Shown in pieces: positions 23,169 to 35,241 of a stretch of 64,000 bases of DNA; position 1 is the first letter of the stretch; every line of letters begins with the position of its first letter. A program made the translations under genes and the position numbers. The stretch is from Daucus carota subsp. sativus (taxonomy: Eukaryota; Streptophyta; Magnoliopsida; Apiales; Apiaceae). The stretch lies in the NCBI RefSeq assembly GCF_001625215.2, contig NC_030387.2, forward strand, positions 682,001-746,000. The letters are read 5' to 3'. The notes under the pieces were generated by a model. It was not told where the DNA came from. It saw only the letters and a program-made list of their open reading frames with translations, and made no database searches.

Positions 23169-25067
23169 ATGGACATCGATTTGGACGATCTCGACGCTCC
23201 AAATCAAGGTCCTTCACGACGCGCCAGGTTTGCTCCGAAGAACTCTAAGTTCAAACCAAAACCTAAAGCAGAACAATCCAACTCAGATTCAATTCTACCT
23301 GTTAAACAGGAATCAAAGTCTGATTCCATCGCTATCGTAAAGGCTGAAATCGAAGACGTTGTGAAAATTGATGATGAATTAAAACTTGACCCGATGTTAC
23401 TAGACACCACGGAGTATCCGATTAAGGAGGATTTGATTAGTGTTGGTGAAGATCCGATGGAGCTGGATTGTGTTGGGGGGGAAGATGATGTTGTTAGAGA
23501 GATTGATGTGTATTTTGCACCTTCTGTGGATGTTAATTCGAAGTTGTATGTTATGCAGTATCCGTTGAAGCCGTGTTGGCGTCCGTATGAATTGGATGAT
23601 CAATGTGAGGAGGTGAGGGTGAAGCCGGATTCATCGCAGATTGAGATTGATTTGGCGGTTGATGTTGATTCGAAGAATTATGATTCGAGTAGTGGAGTGA
23701 GGATGAGTAAGCAGGTGTTGGCGTCTTCGGGGAATTTGCCTTGTAGGAGTGGTTATGCTGTTGGAGTTTTGGTTGGGAATAAGTTGTATTTGAATCCGGT
23801 GAATGGAGCTGTGCAGCTTCGTCCGTCGTTGAAGCATATGAATGACGGAGAGGAGAAGAAGGTAGCGAGGAAAGTTAAGAGTGAGAATGTGGAGGATTTA
23901 GGGGAGAAAGATGATTGGATTCGTCTCAAGTATAATGGCTCGAAGAGTGATGCTTCGAGGCAGTATTTACACAAAATGATGGTGGAGGAGCGTGATGAGA
24001 TTAGGTTTTTAATGAGTACGGGTGAATATGTTGATTCGTTTTGTCCGCGTATGCTAAATAAAAAAACCGGTCCTACAAGAAGCGAGTTGCTTAAGTTGCC
24101 TCTTGAGGATCGTATTAAGACTTGGATATGTGAGACCGGACCGGTTCATCGATATAATGTACTTAAGTATTTAGCTGCGGGTGATTCTGAAGAAGATGTT
24201 TTAGTACTTGTTAAGAAGCTTTGTTGTTTAGTTCAAGGACTATGGGTTCCGAAGAGTTCGTTGTTGAAATTGGAAGGAGTTGAAGCATTAGTTAGGGATT
24301 ATGCATTGTATCTGTTTAGCAAGAATCAGAAGATTAATTTTGGTGATATACCAAAAAAGATGAAATTGAAAAGTGCAATGGAAGATGTGCTTAAAGTTTT
24401 TGCTATACGGAGACCTGATTTGAAAGATTGGAAGTTCAAGGAACCCCAAGATGTGTCCTTTGTGCGAAAACATCCGGATATTGTTGATGAACAAGATAAA
24501 GCTTGGGAAGTGAGAGGTGAAAAGTTATACATTCAAATATATGGAAAAGATCCTCCAAAAATGGATATGACTGCTAAGGTTGTTCCGAAATTGAATGCTA
24601 ATAAAAAAGTGGCAGAGGCTTCACCCCAAACACTGCCTGTTAAGTCTGTTATATCGGATAAGGCTCGTGAAGTTTTATTGAAGGCGATTGAGAAACTTTT
24701 GCACACTCACAAAGTTTGCAACTTTCAGAGGCTAGGCCAACTTTTACGGGATACTAGTCTTGAAGTTCCCCCACCTCCAGAACGTGAACTGCGGGAAATT
24801 ATTAAGGAAGTTGCTATAGATATTCATGGTGTGTTTGTTTCAAAGACATCGCCCGATCACTCATATGAAGGATTGAGGAGGACTGTTATTGACCTTCTTA
24901 TTGTTGAAGGACCAAATGCAAAGCTTAGAAAAGCTGCTATCATTGAAGCTGGCAAAATAAGGCTTAAGAGGGCAGATATACCTACAGTTGAATACAATAA
25001 GGTTATGCAGGAGTTGTGTGTCTCGCGAGGCTCTGTTTGGACGCTGAAAAGTGGTGATGGAGATTAA
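23169..25067 (+). CDS. RNA polymerase III subunit RPC5-like
   Basis: Intronless frame of 632 aa starting GCCATGGACATC, a good plant start context. RPC5 (human POLR3E, Sin in the Pfam name) helps form the Pol III TFIIF-like heterodimer with RPC4, acting in initiation and termination on tRNA and 5S genes in the nucleus. The family core is at about residues 105-245: VREIDVYFAPSVDVNSKLYV, MQYPLKPCWRPYE and GYAVGVLVGNKLYLNPVNGA. A short N-terminal segment RRARFAPK is basic. The C-terminal half carries winged-helix-like sequence (RIKTWICETGPVHRYNVLKYL; PNAKLRKAAIIEAGKIRLKR), expected in the longer RPC5 proteins. Codon use is ordinary. Downstream 25068-25586 shows no gene. Confidence 0.88.
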   Translation: MDIDLDDLDAPNQGPSRRARFAPKNSKFKPKPKAEQSNSDSILPVKQESKSDSIAIVKAEIEDVVKIDDELKLDPMLLDTTEYPIKEDLISVGEDPMELDCVGGEDDVVREIDVYFAPSVDVNSKLYVMQYPLKPCWRPYELDDQCEEVRVKPDSSQIEIDLAVDVDSKNYDSSSGVRMSKQVLASSGNLPCRSGYAVGVLVGNKLYLNPVNGAVQLRPSLKHMNDGEEKKVARKVKSENVEDLGEKDDWIRLKYNGSKSDASRQYLHKMMVEERDEIRFLMSTGEYVDSFCPRMLNKKTGPTRSELLKLPLEDRIKTWICETGPVHRYNVLKYLAAGDSEEDVLVLVKKLCCLVQGLWVPKSSLLKLEGVEALVRDYALYLFSKNQKINFGDIPKKMKLKSAMEDVLKVFAIRRPDLKDWKFKEPQDVSFVRKHPDIVDEQDKAWEVRGEKLYIQIYGKDPPKMDMTAKVVPKLNANKKVAEASPQTLPVKSVISDKAREVLLKAIEKLLHTHKVCNFQRLGQLLRDTSLEVPPPPERELREIIKEVAIDIHGVFVSKTSPDHSYEGLRRTVIDLLIVEGPNAKLRKAAIIEAGKIRLKRADIPTVEYNKVMQELCVSRGSVWTLKSGDGD

Positions 25068-25586
25068 CATTCGTAATTCTTATTTTGGGTCTATCTACAC
25101 CACTTCTTATTTACAACTGGTCATTTGAAATATTTATTAATTCAAAATGATTTGTATCTTATACTCATTGAAATGAAACTAAGGAATAGACTGTCAATGA
25201 ATTTTTGAGCTACATTCTATTGTTTTTGAACATTTATATATTTTATATGAATATTATGATGCTGCATTATGTCAGTTATCCTAAATTGAATGCTGTGTAT
25301 TGATTACACAGTAGTGGAGAGGACACGGGCAATTTTCACATTATCTTGTTACCATTTCAGTCCTGGACATCGTATACTTGTTTTATGCTTAGCCTATGAT
25401 TGGCCGTTCTTGTGATAGTCTGCATGCTCACAATTGGAACAATTCTATGCCACTATTTTTTTTTTTATTTTTTTTTGGATTTCTAATAAGTTTGCAATAC
25501 CAGAAGAGCTTGTACTTGGATTCATTCTTGGTTTGTTGCCTTGAGTTTTGTCAAATATTTGCTCAATTACGAGCCTTTGTTCTTTT

Positions 25587-28500
25587 TTGTTCTTTGGTCT
25601 GAAAACCAATGACAGTTTCGGAAGATGGATGACCACTGTCATGACTGATTCTCCAGATTCAGGGTTGACAGGTGACGAGAATTTGGAATATTCTATTTCA
25701 ACTGATCAGAAAGCGTCTACTTCAGTGTATCACGATCAGCCATCAGGCTTGGAACAAATATTCAGTATAACCGATGTCTCTCCTACATCCGCTCCTACAA
25801 CTGAGGAAACCAAGGTTCTTTTTTTCAATCTCTACACGCTGCCTTTGACTGATATTGTCATGTCACATACTGGATACATTTTATTAATCTCTAAAGAGTA
25901 TCTTCTATATTTGCTGAAGAAAATATAATATAAAAGGATGAAAGACTGGGAATACAATTCCAATATCTTCTGACATTAATATATATGTTATAGCATCATG
26001 CTTGTTATGGATAGACTGGGAAGTGGAAAGATGCATTTAGAAATTAAGTTCGGAAAAATTTGATTGAGGCTTTATTTACTCTTCCATAATGAACTATGAT
26101 CATACAGCCGTTGGAGTTTTACAATCATTCTGCTTTTATATAATAGTAACTTCCACCAGGAGATATTCTGGACAAATACACTTGTTGTATATGCACAGTA
26201 TCTATAATGGTACAGGCACAGCTTTGGAACTCCCTAATTATGTGTAGCTTATAATAGAAAAAGTTATATTTTGCAATTTTGTAAGTTATGGACTGGCATA
26301 TGATATTATCCTAGTCACAATTATATTTAATCTTAAATATTATCCCGACCTGAATTTATTTTTCTATTGATGTTTGAACCTTATGATTTCAATTAGTTTA
26401 ATTCACTTTGGAAGTCCTGTAGTGAACAGAACCTTAAGTGGCTTATCTGCTGCTAATTTTAATAATAACTGTTGTAGACTAACGCTTCCAATTCCAAACT
26501 TTTTGAAATGGAAATAAACAAAGATGAGCTGCAAGCACAAATGAGAAGTACTAGATATTAGGGGTGTCAAACGGATAAAACGGATACGGATTTGCCCATA
26601 TCCGTATCCGAATCCGCTTACTGAAAACCGTATCCGTATCCGGATCCGTATCCGCAAATTTTTTAATTAAAATATCCGTATCCGTATCCGCCGGATATTA
26701 TCCGGATAAGGATAATATCCGGATCCGTTTTTTCAAACACACAAAAAAAAAGATAGTTCCCTTTCTCCAGTAATAGTCTTCCACTTGTAGAACTGAAAAA
26801 ATGTAAACAAACAATATTAGTTAAAACAAGTTTGTTGACCAGAAATGAGGAAATAGGTGGTTAGCAGATCTCAGATGAAAACACAGATGTCAAAACTGAA
26901 ACAACTTCCTTCCCAGGCCAGAGGTTGTATGGAATAAGCACACTTAAAAACTGGTGTAACTTGATTGGGGGCTTGATAGTCGAAGAAATCGTCAAATCTA
27001 GCATGGCGTGGGATATTCGATTTTGTTTCTAGGGTTAGAAAAGGGGAGGGGCGCGGAGCTATTAGGTATTTAGCTTTGGGGAACTAGTCGGTGTAAGCTG
27101 TAAAGTGTAAACTAATTACTAATGTGGTACACTGGTGTCTGGTGCTATGGTTATGTGACTATTGTATTTCTTTTTGTTTTTAATTTCATATTTTTATATT
27201 TTAAAATATTAATTCTTGTTTTAAATTTACATGAAAAAAACAAAAAATATATATAATAAATTTATATAAGTACTATTATATATATAATATTAATATATAT
27301 ATATTATTTATTTATATATTTATTTAAATGTTTTCGGATACGGATATTTTCGGATACGGATACGCCTATATCCATATCCATATCCGCAATCTCCGGATTC
27401 GAATACGGATAATATCCGTTTTATTTCGGATACGGATTATATCCGCTTTTTCCCGGATACGGTAACGGATTTTTCGGACGGATATCGGATTTTCCGGATT
27501 TTTTTGACAGCCCTACTAGATATGCTTCTGAATAAACTGAAGAGTACCTAAGTTGTAAGACTTAAAGGGCAGTTAAAAATTATACTTTTGTGTTTTCTGA
27601 TCCCTGCAGTGTTAGGACAAATGCATTTGCTAATTGTTATTGACTTTAAAAAATTGTTCATTAGCAAAAAATTCGCCAGTCTACGGTTACTCTGAAAAAT
27701 ATGTTACATACTTGTTTTTCCCTTTCCATATGAAGCAGACTTTTGTTTTTAATTGTATCTTCTTGATTTATATAGATAATGTTGTCATTGTTCATTAGTA
27801 CATACCGCTGCAGATTCTAGTTGGATATTTTCATAAAGCACATTCCCCATTTGGAAAGTCCAACTTACTTCTTGTATGTGGAGATGAATGTTTTCGTGCA
27901 GAACTTGTTCAACCTGGAGTTTACCGTTCTTTTCTTTCATCACACAAACCTGGATTAGTTGATCTCTATGTAAGCTTTGACAGCCAGAAGTCCATCAGTC
28001 AAGTTGTGAACTTTGAGTATAAATCCCCTCCGATGGAAAATTTGATCAATTTGACAGATGACGAATCGAAGTGGGTGGAATTTCAGAATCAAATGAGGCT
28101 TGCTCATTTACTGTTCTCTACATCAAGGAGACTTGGTACATATTCTACTATACTATCACAAAATGGCCTCAAAGAGGCCAAATTGTTTGCTCAGAGAACA
28201 GCCCAAATTGGCAATGACTGGGGATCTTTTTTGAAATATATTAAAGACAATAGATTATCATTTCCACAAGCAAAAGACAATCTGTTTGAGCTAACTTTTC
28301 AGAATAGACTACGGGAATGGATATTGGAAAGAATAGCAGAAAGATGTAAAGTTACTAATTATGATGATCAAGGCCAAGGAGTAATTCATCTGTGTGCTAT
28401 TCTTGGTTATAAGTGGGCCGTATATCAATTTTCATTATCTGGCTTATCATTGGATTATTGGGACAAATTTGGGTGGACAGCTCTTTATTGGGTCGCATCT

Positions 28501-29568
28501 TGTGGAAGGTAAATAGGTCATATTCCAGAAATTTTACTACTGCTTGAATAACTGCACCCTGTTTGACACCCTTTTTTTCCCCTTGTGTAATAGTCTTCAA
28601 TTTTTCCCTTCAGAATTAATTAGTGAATTCTTTTCTGCTGGCCACTGCAGTGCATTGTAATTGCAGTTATCATTTTCATATCTTTTTTCCAAGTTCTGAT
28701 TCTATTCTGAAATTTATTATGTTCGACTTTGAAAAAATGCTAAGGGAAGCCCTTCTATTATAATGTTTCAGAGGTATATTTCCGTGTGTGTGATGCTGCT
28801 GACTATTATATCTCATTTCAGGGAGGACATGGTTGCATCTCTTCTATCTGCTGGGGCATAGCCAAATTTGGTCACTGATCCCACTTCAGAAAACCCTGGT
28901 GGATGTACAGCAGCTGATCTTGCATCGAAGCACGGTTATGATGGTTTGGCAGCTTATCTTGCAGAAAAGGGATTATTGCAACATTTTGCAGATATGACCA
29001 TAGCCGGAAATGTCACTGCAGATCGCTTCAACTAATTCTACTAGCCCTGGGATATTTACTGAGGAGGATCTGTACTTAAAGGATACTCTGGCAGCTTATC
29101 GAACAGCTGCAGATGCAGCAGCACGCATTCAGGCTGCATTTAAGGAGCAATCACTTAGGGTGCAAGCCAATGCAGTAAAGTTATCTAATCCTGAGGATGA
29201 AGCACGCAATAAATTGCAGCAATGAAGATTCAGCATGCATACAGCAACCATGGAACGAAAAAAAAGATGCTTGCTGCTGTTCAAGTCCAACATCGATTCC
29301 GCACTTGGAAGATGCGAAGAGACTTCCTCAATTTGCGTCATCACACTATCAAAATTCAAGTAAGTTACACTTTCCAGTATGACTAGATAATTAAATCATA
29401 TGACTATTGAAGCAAATAAGATTTCAGTGTCCTTTTGATTGTTAAACGAACAGCTCCCCATGATTAAAATGTCAAGACAATAAGTTGGAAATAAGACTGT
29501 AACTGATATATCATACATTCTAATTATAGAGTGATACTGTTTAGCTTTACCTGTTCCTGTTATGTAGG
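25587..29568 (+). pseudogene. CAMTA5/6-like pseudogene, copy 1 (5'-truncated)
   Basis: Calmodulin-binding transcription activators have CG-1, IPT/TIG, ankyrin and IQ domains. Here the CG-1 DNA-binding domain is absent. The first homology is NDSFGRWM...MTDSPDSG and LEQIFSITDVSPTSAPTTEE (25587-25815). The next exon, 27814-28508, holds the IPT region (LLLVCGDE, ELVQPGVYRSF, PGLVDLYVSF) and ankyrin start (QGQGVIHLCAILGYKWAV, WTALYWVA). The exon 28822-29359 has the rest of the ankyrins and IQ region. Lesions: TAG at 28859-28861 in GA-stop-PNLVTDP where copy 2 has Lys, a short deletion near 29012, and a 1-nt loss near 29209 that turns NIIAAMK into a stop. A 957-bp hAT-like element sits upstream of the IPT exon. 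Exons after the IQ start are missing, replaced by copy 2. Confidence 0.85.
26559..27515. mobile_element. hAT-like non-autonomous element in CAMTA copy 1
   Basis: 957 bp with ends TAGGGGTGTCAAACGG and TTGACAGCCCTA, inverted, and a perfect 8-bp duplication CTAGATAT at 26551-26558 and 27516-27523. Subterminal arrays of GGATACGGAT and ATCCGTATCC are inverted. The tandem copy of this locus at about 29647-29660 has a single CTAGATAT and no insert, an internal empty site. No transposase is encoded. Confidence 0.92.
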
Positions 29569-32071
29569 CTGTTGTAGACTAATGCTTCCAAGTCCAAACT
29601 TATATGAAATGGAAATAAACAAAGATGAGCTGCAAGCACAAACGAGAAGTACTAGATATTCATTTGAATAAACTGAAGAGTACCCAAGTTGTAAGATATA
29701 AAGAGCAGTTAAAAATGATACTGTTGTGTTTTCTGATCCTTGCAGTGTTAGGACAAATGCATTTGCTAATTGTTATCGACTTCAAAGAATTGTTCATTAG
29801 CAATAAATCACCAGTCTACGGTTACTCTAAAAAATATGTTATATACTTGCTTTTTCCCTTTCCATATGAAGCAGACTTTTGTTTTTAATTGTATCTTCTT
29901 GATTTATATAGATAATGTTGTCATTGTTCATTAATACATACTGCTGCAGATTCTAGTTGTTGGATATTTTCACGAAGCACATTCCCCATGTGGAAACTCC
30001 AACTTACTTCTTGTATGTGGAGATGAACGTTTTCCTGCAGAACTTGTTCCACCTGGAGATACCGTTCTTTTATTTCATCGCACAAGCCTGGATTAGTTGA
30101 TCTCTATGTAAGCTTTGACGGCCAGAAGTCTATCAGTCAAGTTGTGAACTTTGAGTATAAATCCCCTCCGATGGAAAATTTGATCAATTTGACAGATGAT
30201 GAATCAAAGTGGGTGGAATTTCAGAATCAAATGAGGCTTGCTCATTTACTGTTCTCTACATCAAGGAGACTTGGTACATATTCTACTATACTATCACAGA
30301 ATGCCCTCAAAGAAGCCAAATTGTTTACTCAGAGAACAGCTCAAATTGGCAATGACTGGGGATCTTTTTTGAAATATATTACAGACAATAGATTATCATT
30401 CCCACAAGCAAAAGACAATCTGTTTGAGCTAACTTTGCAGAATAGACTACGGGAATGGCTATTGGAAAGAATAGCAGAAAGATGTAAAGTTACTGATTAT
30501 GATGATCAAGGCCAAGGATGCGCTATTCTTGGTTATAAGTGGGCTGTATATCAATTTTTGTTATCTGGCTTATCATTGGATTATCGGGACAAATTTGCGT
30601 GGACAGCTCTTCATTGGGCTGCATCTTGTCGAAGGTATATAGGGTTATATTCCCGAAATTGTAATACTGCTTGAATATCTGCACCCTGTTTGATACCTTT
30701 TTTTTCCCTTAAAAATTAATTAGTGAATTCTCTTATGCTGGACGCTGCAGTGCATTGTAATTGCACTTATCATCATATTATTTCCAAGTGCTGGTTCTAT
30801 TCTGAAATTTGTTATTTTCGGATTTTAAAAAAATGCTAAGGGACGCCCTTCTATTATAATGTTTCAGAGGTGTATTTCCGTGTGTGTGATGCTGCTGACT
30901 GTTATATCTCATTTCAGGGAAGACATGGTTGCAACTCTTCTATCTGCTGGGGCAAAGCCAAATTTGGTCACTGATCCCACTTCAGAAAACCCTGGTGGAT
31001 GTACGGCAGCTGATCTTGCATCCAAGCATGGTTATGATGGTTTGGCAGCTTATCTTGCAGAAAAGGGATTATTGCAACATTTTGCAGATATGACCATAGC
31101 CGGAAATGTCAGTGGTTCACTGCAGATCACTACAACTAATCCTACTAGCCCTGGGATATTTATTGAGGAGGTTCTGTACTTAAAGGATACTCTGGCAGCT
31201 TATCGAACAGCTGCGGATGCAGCAGCACACATTCAGGCTGCCTTTAGGGAGCAATCACTTAGGGTGCAAGCCAATGCAGTAAAGTTCTCTAATCCTGAGG
31301 ATGAAGCACGCAATATTATTGCAGCAATGAAGATCCAGCATGCATACCGCAACCATGGCACAAAAAAAAAGATGCTTGCTGCTGTTCAAATCCAACATCG
31401 ATTCCGCACTTGGAAGATGCGAAGAGACTTCCTCAATATGCGTCGTCACACTATCAAAATTCAAGTAAGTTATGCTTTCCAGTATGACTAGATAATTAAA
31501 TCATATGACTATTGAAGCAAATAAGATTTTCTGTGTCCTTTTGATTGTTAAACGAACAGCTCCCCATGATTAAAATGTCAAGACAATAAGTTGGAAATAA
31601 GACTGTAACTGATATATCATACATGCTAATTATAGAGTGATACTGTTTAGCTTTACCTGTTCCTGTTATGTAGGCTGTTTACAGGGGTTTCTAAGAGAGG
31701 AGAAAGTACCGAAAGATTATATTTGCAGTGGGAGTGGTTGAGTGGTCTTCAGATTCCTGATGAAGCTACCAAAGACCCAGAACAAGAAGGTGAAGTGGAG
31801 GAATTCTTTAAAGCCAGCAGGAAACAGGCTGAAGAGCGTACTGAGAGATCTGTTATATATGTGTTCAAGCCATGTTTCGTTCCAAGCGAGCTCAAGAAGA
31901 TTACAGAAGAATGACTAGCACATAATAAAGCGGCTGTAAGCAATTTTAGTGTTATATGTATATATACTGTAAAGTTTGAAACACTATACCAATATGCATT
32001 AACCTGCTTGACCTTTCTATGTGCAGCTTGAATATGAGGGGCTTCTCAATCCTGACACTGAAATGGGTTAA
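29569..32071 (+). pseudogene. CAMTA5/6-like pseudogene, copy 2 with 3' end
   Basis: Exons 29950-30634, 30918-31464, 31674-31935 and 32027-32071. It repeats the IPT-ankyrin-IQ portion of copy 1 and then continues to the family C-terminus (EYEGLLNPDTEMG, stop). Lesions differ from copy 1: a 1-nt loss near 30057 shifts the IPT frame (GVYR in copy 1); a 12-nt in-frame loss removes VIHL from the ankyrin region near 30520; a TAA at 31692-31694 replaces Gln after AVYRGF; a deletion follows VGVVE; one shift lies in the last IQ-like segment; and 2 nt are lost near 31912 before LAHNKAA. The central exon 30918-31464 is fully open, reading RIQAAF-type and IQ sequence. Both copies appear non-coding. Confidence 0.85.
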
Positions 32072-32927
32072 TTTAGCACAAGATAACGGAGAGAGTATAT
32101 GCTCGTAAGGTTTTATGCGGTTTATTGATCAAGTGCTTACTTTTCAATGGTTCAAAGAGCTTAACTATGTTAGTACTTTCGTGCTGTTGAGAAGGCCTGT
32201 TCATGTCCTTGATCATGTTAACATGACCTTTTAAGTTTGTAATTCGTGTTTTTATGTTGTTTAAGAACTTTATCCATGGATTTGGATGGTGGATGGTGGA
32301 TTGTTGTTTTTTTTTTTTGCCAAAAGGATTGTTGTCTTTATGTTATTATTTTTTTAATTCAAGGTATTGTTATGTTATTATATTTATGTAATTATATTTT
32401 GTATTGTATTTAATTTATGTATTTTTCCGAATATGTATGTATTTATAAGAATTAAAATAGAAATGGATGTTCATATATGTTGGTTTTTTTTTTTTTTTGA
32501 CGGACATATATGTTGGTAATATTGGATATATTATATATTTTATCTGGTGATTGTTGCAGTAATTTTTGTAGTATACCAAGTGTTAATTTTGGAAATGTAG
32601 TATCTCAAACACATAAAAATGTTTCCGGAAAAAATCAACCGTGTTAGTGTAAACTTGACGGTGATACACAGAATATTTAGCAATTAAGATGTGTAGTATA
32701 ACAAGTAGTAGTTTTGAAAATATGTATCCCAAATGCTCTAACAATTTCACACACAAACTGCGAACACACAAAGTGCAATTTTCTCTATTATACTATCTTA
32801 TCATGAAAGATTTGTTGCTAAAAATTCAATTACACACAAGTGAATTTTAGATAAATGCAAACCAATTAACACTCAGAATAACCTCATTACTTATATGCAA
32901 ATTTTAGATAAATGCAAATCAATTATT
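32072..32927. other. Intergenic between CAMTA relic and inhibitor genes
   Basis: AT-rich with poly-T tracts near 32306 and 32480. No coding frame or element ends I can support. Confidence 0.5.
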
Positions 32928-32931
32928 CAAC

Positions 32932-33293
32932 TTCATCTTCTACAAAGAATACACAATTTTCGAAAAAAATTACAATTAAGATCCTGTGATGTGTTGTCTT
33001 CAAAGATTTTTACAACAATCCTGATCATATCATTATAAATGAAGTTCAGATAAAATACGAATCAAATATTCATCCTATTTTAATACATGCCTGGATCCTA
33101 GTCATATATATGTTCATCTTCTAACAAGAATACTCAATTTTCGAAAAAAGTTACAATTAAGATCTTATAATATCTTGTCTTAAAAGATTTCTATAACAAT
33201 CCTGATCATGCCATTATAAATCGATGAATTTTAGATAAAATGCGAATCAAATATTCATCTTATCTTAATACATGCGTGAATCCTAGTCATATA
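32932..33293 (+). repeat. Tandem duplication, 181-bp period, upstream of inhibitor gene 1
   Basis: The phrase TTCATCTTCTACAAAGAATA at 32932 recurs with small changes at 33113, and the similarity runs through both units (CAATTTTCGAAAAAA, ACAATCCTGATCAT, AATATTCATC, CCTAGTCATATA). The second unit ends about 20 bp before the TATA box of the gene at 33401. Confidence 0.8.
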
Positions 33294-33314
33294 ATTTTTT
33301 TGCTATAACTTGCC

Positions 33315-33321
33315 TATAAAA
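33315..33321 (+). promoter_or_regulatory. TATA box of inhibitor gene 1
   Basis: TATAAAA about 80 bp before the ATG. The context CTTGCCTATAAAAGACAC followed by ACATCTTACTTATG is shared almost word for word with the gene at 35242. Confidence 0.75.
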
Positions 33322-33400
33322 GACACATCTAACATCTTACTTATGTCCTCACTTATTCCATCCCTCTTGTTTATCTTGGTGCAAAACATTTTACAACATA

Positions 33401-33922
33401 ATGTTGCTCAAAATTTCATCCAAAGCCCTAGTGAAATTTATCCTTTTGTTAGTTTTGCTCAGCCCATCAACCTTCCAAACCGAAGCAAAACATGAAACCA
33501 ACCTTATAATAGCCATATGCAAGAAAACTCCCAACTATGCACTATGTCTCTCGACTTTAAAATCAAATCCCAACAGTTCGAGAGCAGATGTAGCCGGTCT
33601 AGGATACATCGTGGTCGAAACCGTGAAGGCCAAGTCCACTGCAGGGCTCCAGACCATCGTCAAGCTCTCGAGGTCCAGTCCGGTCCTGAAACGAAAACTA
33701 AGCGAATGCTGGCAGAAATACGATGCTATATTGAATGATTTTGTTCCAGAAGCAGAGCAGGGTCCTCCTAAGTTCGCTGTTGATGGAATGAAGGGAGTTG
33801 CAGAGGTGACTACGGATTGTATCAAGGATTTTCAAGGACTCGAAGCGCCATTGCCTACGATTAATCAACTTGTGCACGATCTTTCGCTTGTGGCTGCTTC
33901 CATTATAAGCAATTTGTTGTGA
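33401..33922 (+). CDS. Invertase/pectin methylesterase inhibitor (PMEI domain) 1
   Basis: Intronless, 173 aa. Residues 1-30 form a signal peptide (LVKFILLLVLLSP), so the product is exported to wall or vacuole. The PMEI fold is shown by the first Cys pair in CKKTPNYALC, then LKSNPNSSRADVAGLG, the Cys in LSECWQKY and another in TTDCIKDF, and the C-terminal helix NQLVHDLSLVAASIISNLL. These four-helix proteins bind and block either acid invertases or pectin methylesterases; sequence alone does not decide which. The length is typical of C/VIF and PMEI proteins. A close paralogue lies at 35242, a broken one at 36062, and an invertase at 53552. Confidence 0.9.
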   Translation: MLLKISSKALVKFILLLVLLSPSTFQTEAKHETNLIIAICKKTPNYALCLSTLKSNPNSSRADVAGLGYIVVETVKAKSTAGLQTIVKLSRSSPVLKRKLSECWQKYDAILNDFVPEAEQGPPKFAVDGMKGVAEVTTDCIKDFQGLEAPLPTINQLVHDLSLVAASIISNLL

Positions 33923-34884
33923 TCCAGAGCTCTACAGAGCCTCACGTATGAGTGCGTTCACGGGTGTGTACTCTTCGAGTCTGTTCATTGTTCAAAAAGT
34001 CGGTGATTTATCATCGATTAATTCTTATTATGTAGCATGACGAACTGATTAAATCTCTGATTATTCAATTAATCATCTGATTAATCTTCAATCTCCGATT
34101 AATTTTCTTAGTCGTTTCACAACAATAATTGCAACCAGCTGATCTAAAATTCAGGATATCTGATATAATTGTTCAACAATTTATAAACGATTCAAATTAA
34201 AGTTGTTCAACAAATAATCTGCAAATTATGGGCATGGAAGCTTTATCAGGATCAAGAACAGCTCAAGCATATCAAAGTGTTCTTTTGGTAGGCTTTGTTG
34301 ATGTGTAAATTTGTGCCGGGAGCCTAACTGCATATGATCTAAAATTTTAAGGGCCCTCGATTTTTAAAATGATAAAACTTTAAAATTTATGTCAAGGATG
34401 TAGTGAAATTATTTATGTGATATGATCTTTTTTAATTGAGTCGGGTCTGACAGACAAATAACGGCGAGTCACGACCTCGCTGAGGTAGAGAATACAAATT
34501 CATGTGGAACAGAGAATATACGATTTGCACGTAAATGTCAAGAACATGTTATGTGGTCGTACACTACAAATTCAGATTTATATCTAGGAGTAATGGCTAG
34601 AAAATGCAGAGAAAACATCAATTCTTCGTTGTCGTGAAGAATGGATACTCATTCTTCACTAAAAGGACATAACTGGTACGTGGCCAATTTTACAAGGACC
34701 AAAACCCCACCATTTTCTCAAATCTAACCTGATTTGCATGATTGAGCCGGTGAGTTTACTAAAATACCCCTCAATAAAGATTATTGACATGACATAGTTG
34801 AACACACTCAACAGGTGTTTGATTCATGATTAATGAGACTCGTCAACGATGATATGAACAATCGGAACATCAAACTCTGGTGTT
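33923..34884. other. Intergenic between the two inhibitor genes
   Basis: Contains CTGATTAAATCTCTGATTAT-type dispersed sequence at about 34040-34110, also seen near 18520. No gene is visible. Confidence 0.4.
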
Positions 34885-35036
34885 GGCGTTTGGATTAACA
34901 ATTTTATAATATTACAAACTCAATCTCATAATCTCATTTAGAGAGTAAATCATTTCTTGCACTCTTATTGGGATGTCCATTCCTATACCTCTGATTCTTA
35001 TTCCCGATTCTCGTTCAAACTCACCATCCAAACGCC
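34885..35036. mobile_element. Small MITE upstream of inhibitor gene 2
   Basis: About 150 bp with GGCGTTTGGATTAAC on the left and CCATCCAAACGCC on the right. A single GGGCGTTTGGATTAAGG end also lies at 36493 next to the inhibitor pseudogene. Confidence 0.5.
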
Positions 35037-35133
35037 CTCTCAATAATCCAACAATCTCGTGCACACCATCATGCAATAATTCATTTTTAGTGCTCCTTTA
35101 AAGAGTCCCTAGCAAACTTTGCAATAGCTTGCC

Positions 35134-35140
35134 TATAAAA
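35134..35140 (+). promoter_or_regulatory. TATA box of inhibitor gene 2
   Basis: TATAAAA in the context GCTTGCCTATAAAACACAC, followed by ACATCTTACTTATG, as in gene 1. Confidence 0.75.
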
Positions 35141-35241
35141 CACACAACATCTTACTTATGTAACACAAATCATCACTACTACTATTATCAACTCAATCAT
35201 TCCCTCTCATTTCTCTCTAGTACCAAACATTCTCCAACAAA

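Noticed and set aside
33401..33922. Calling the PMEI-domain genes specifically invertase inhibitors
   Set aside because: The fold is shared with pectin methylesterase inhibitors and the sequence seen here does not settle the target, so the neutral name was kept.
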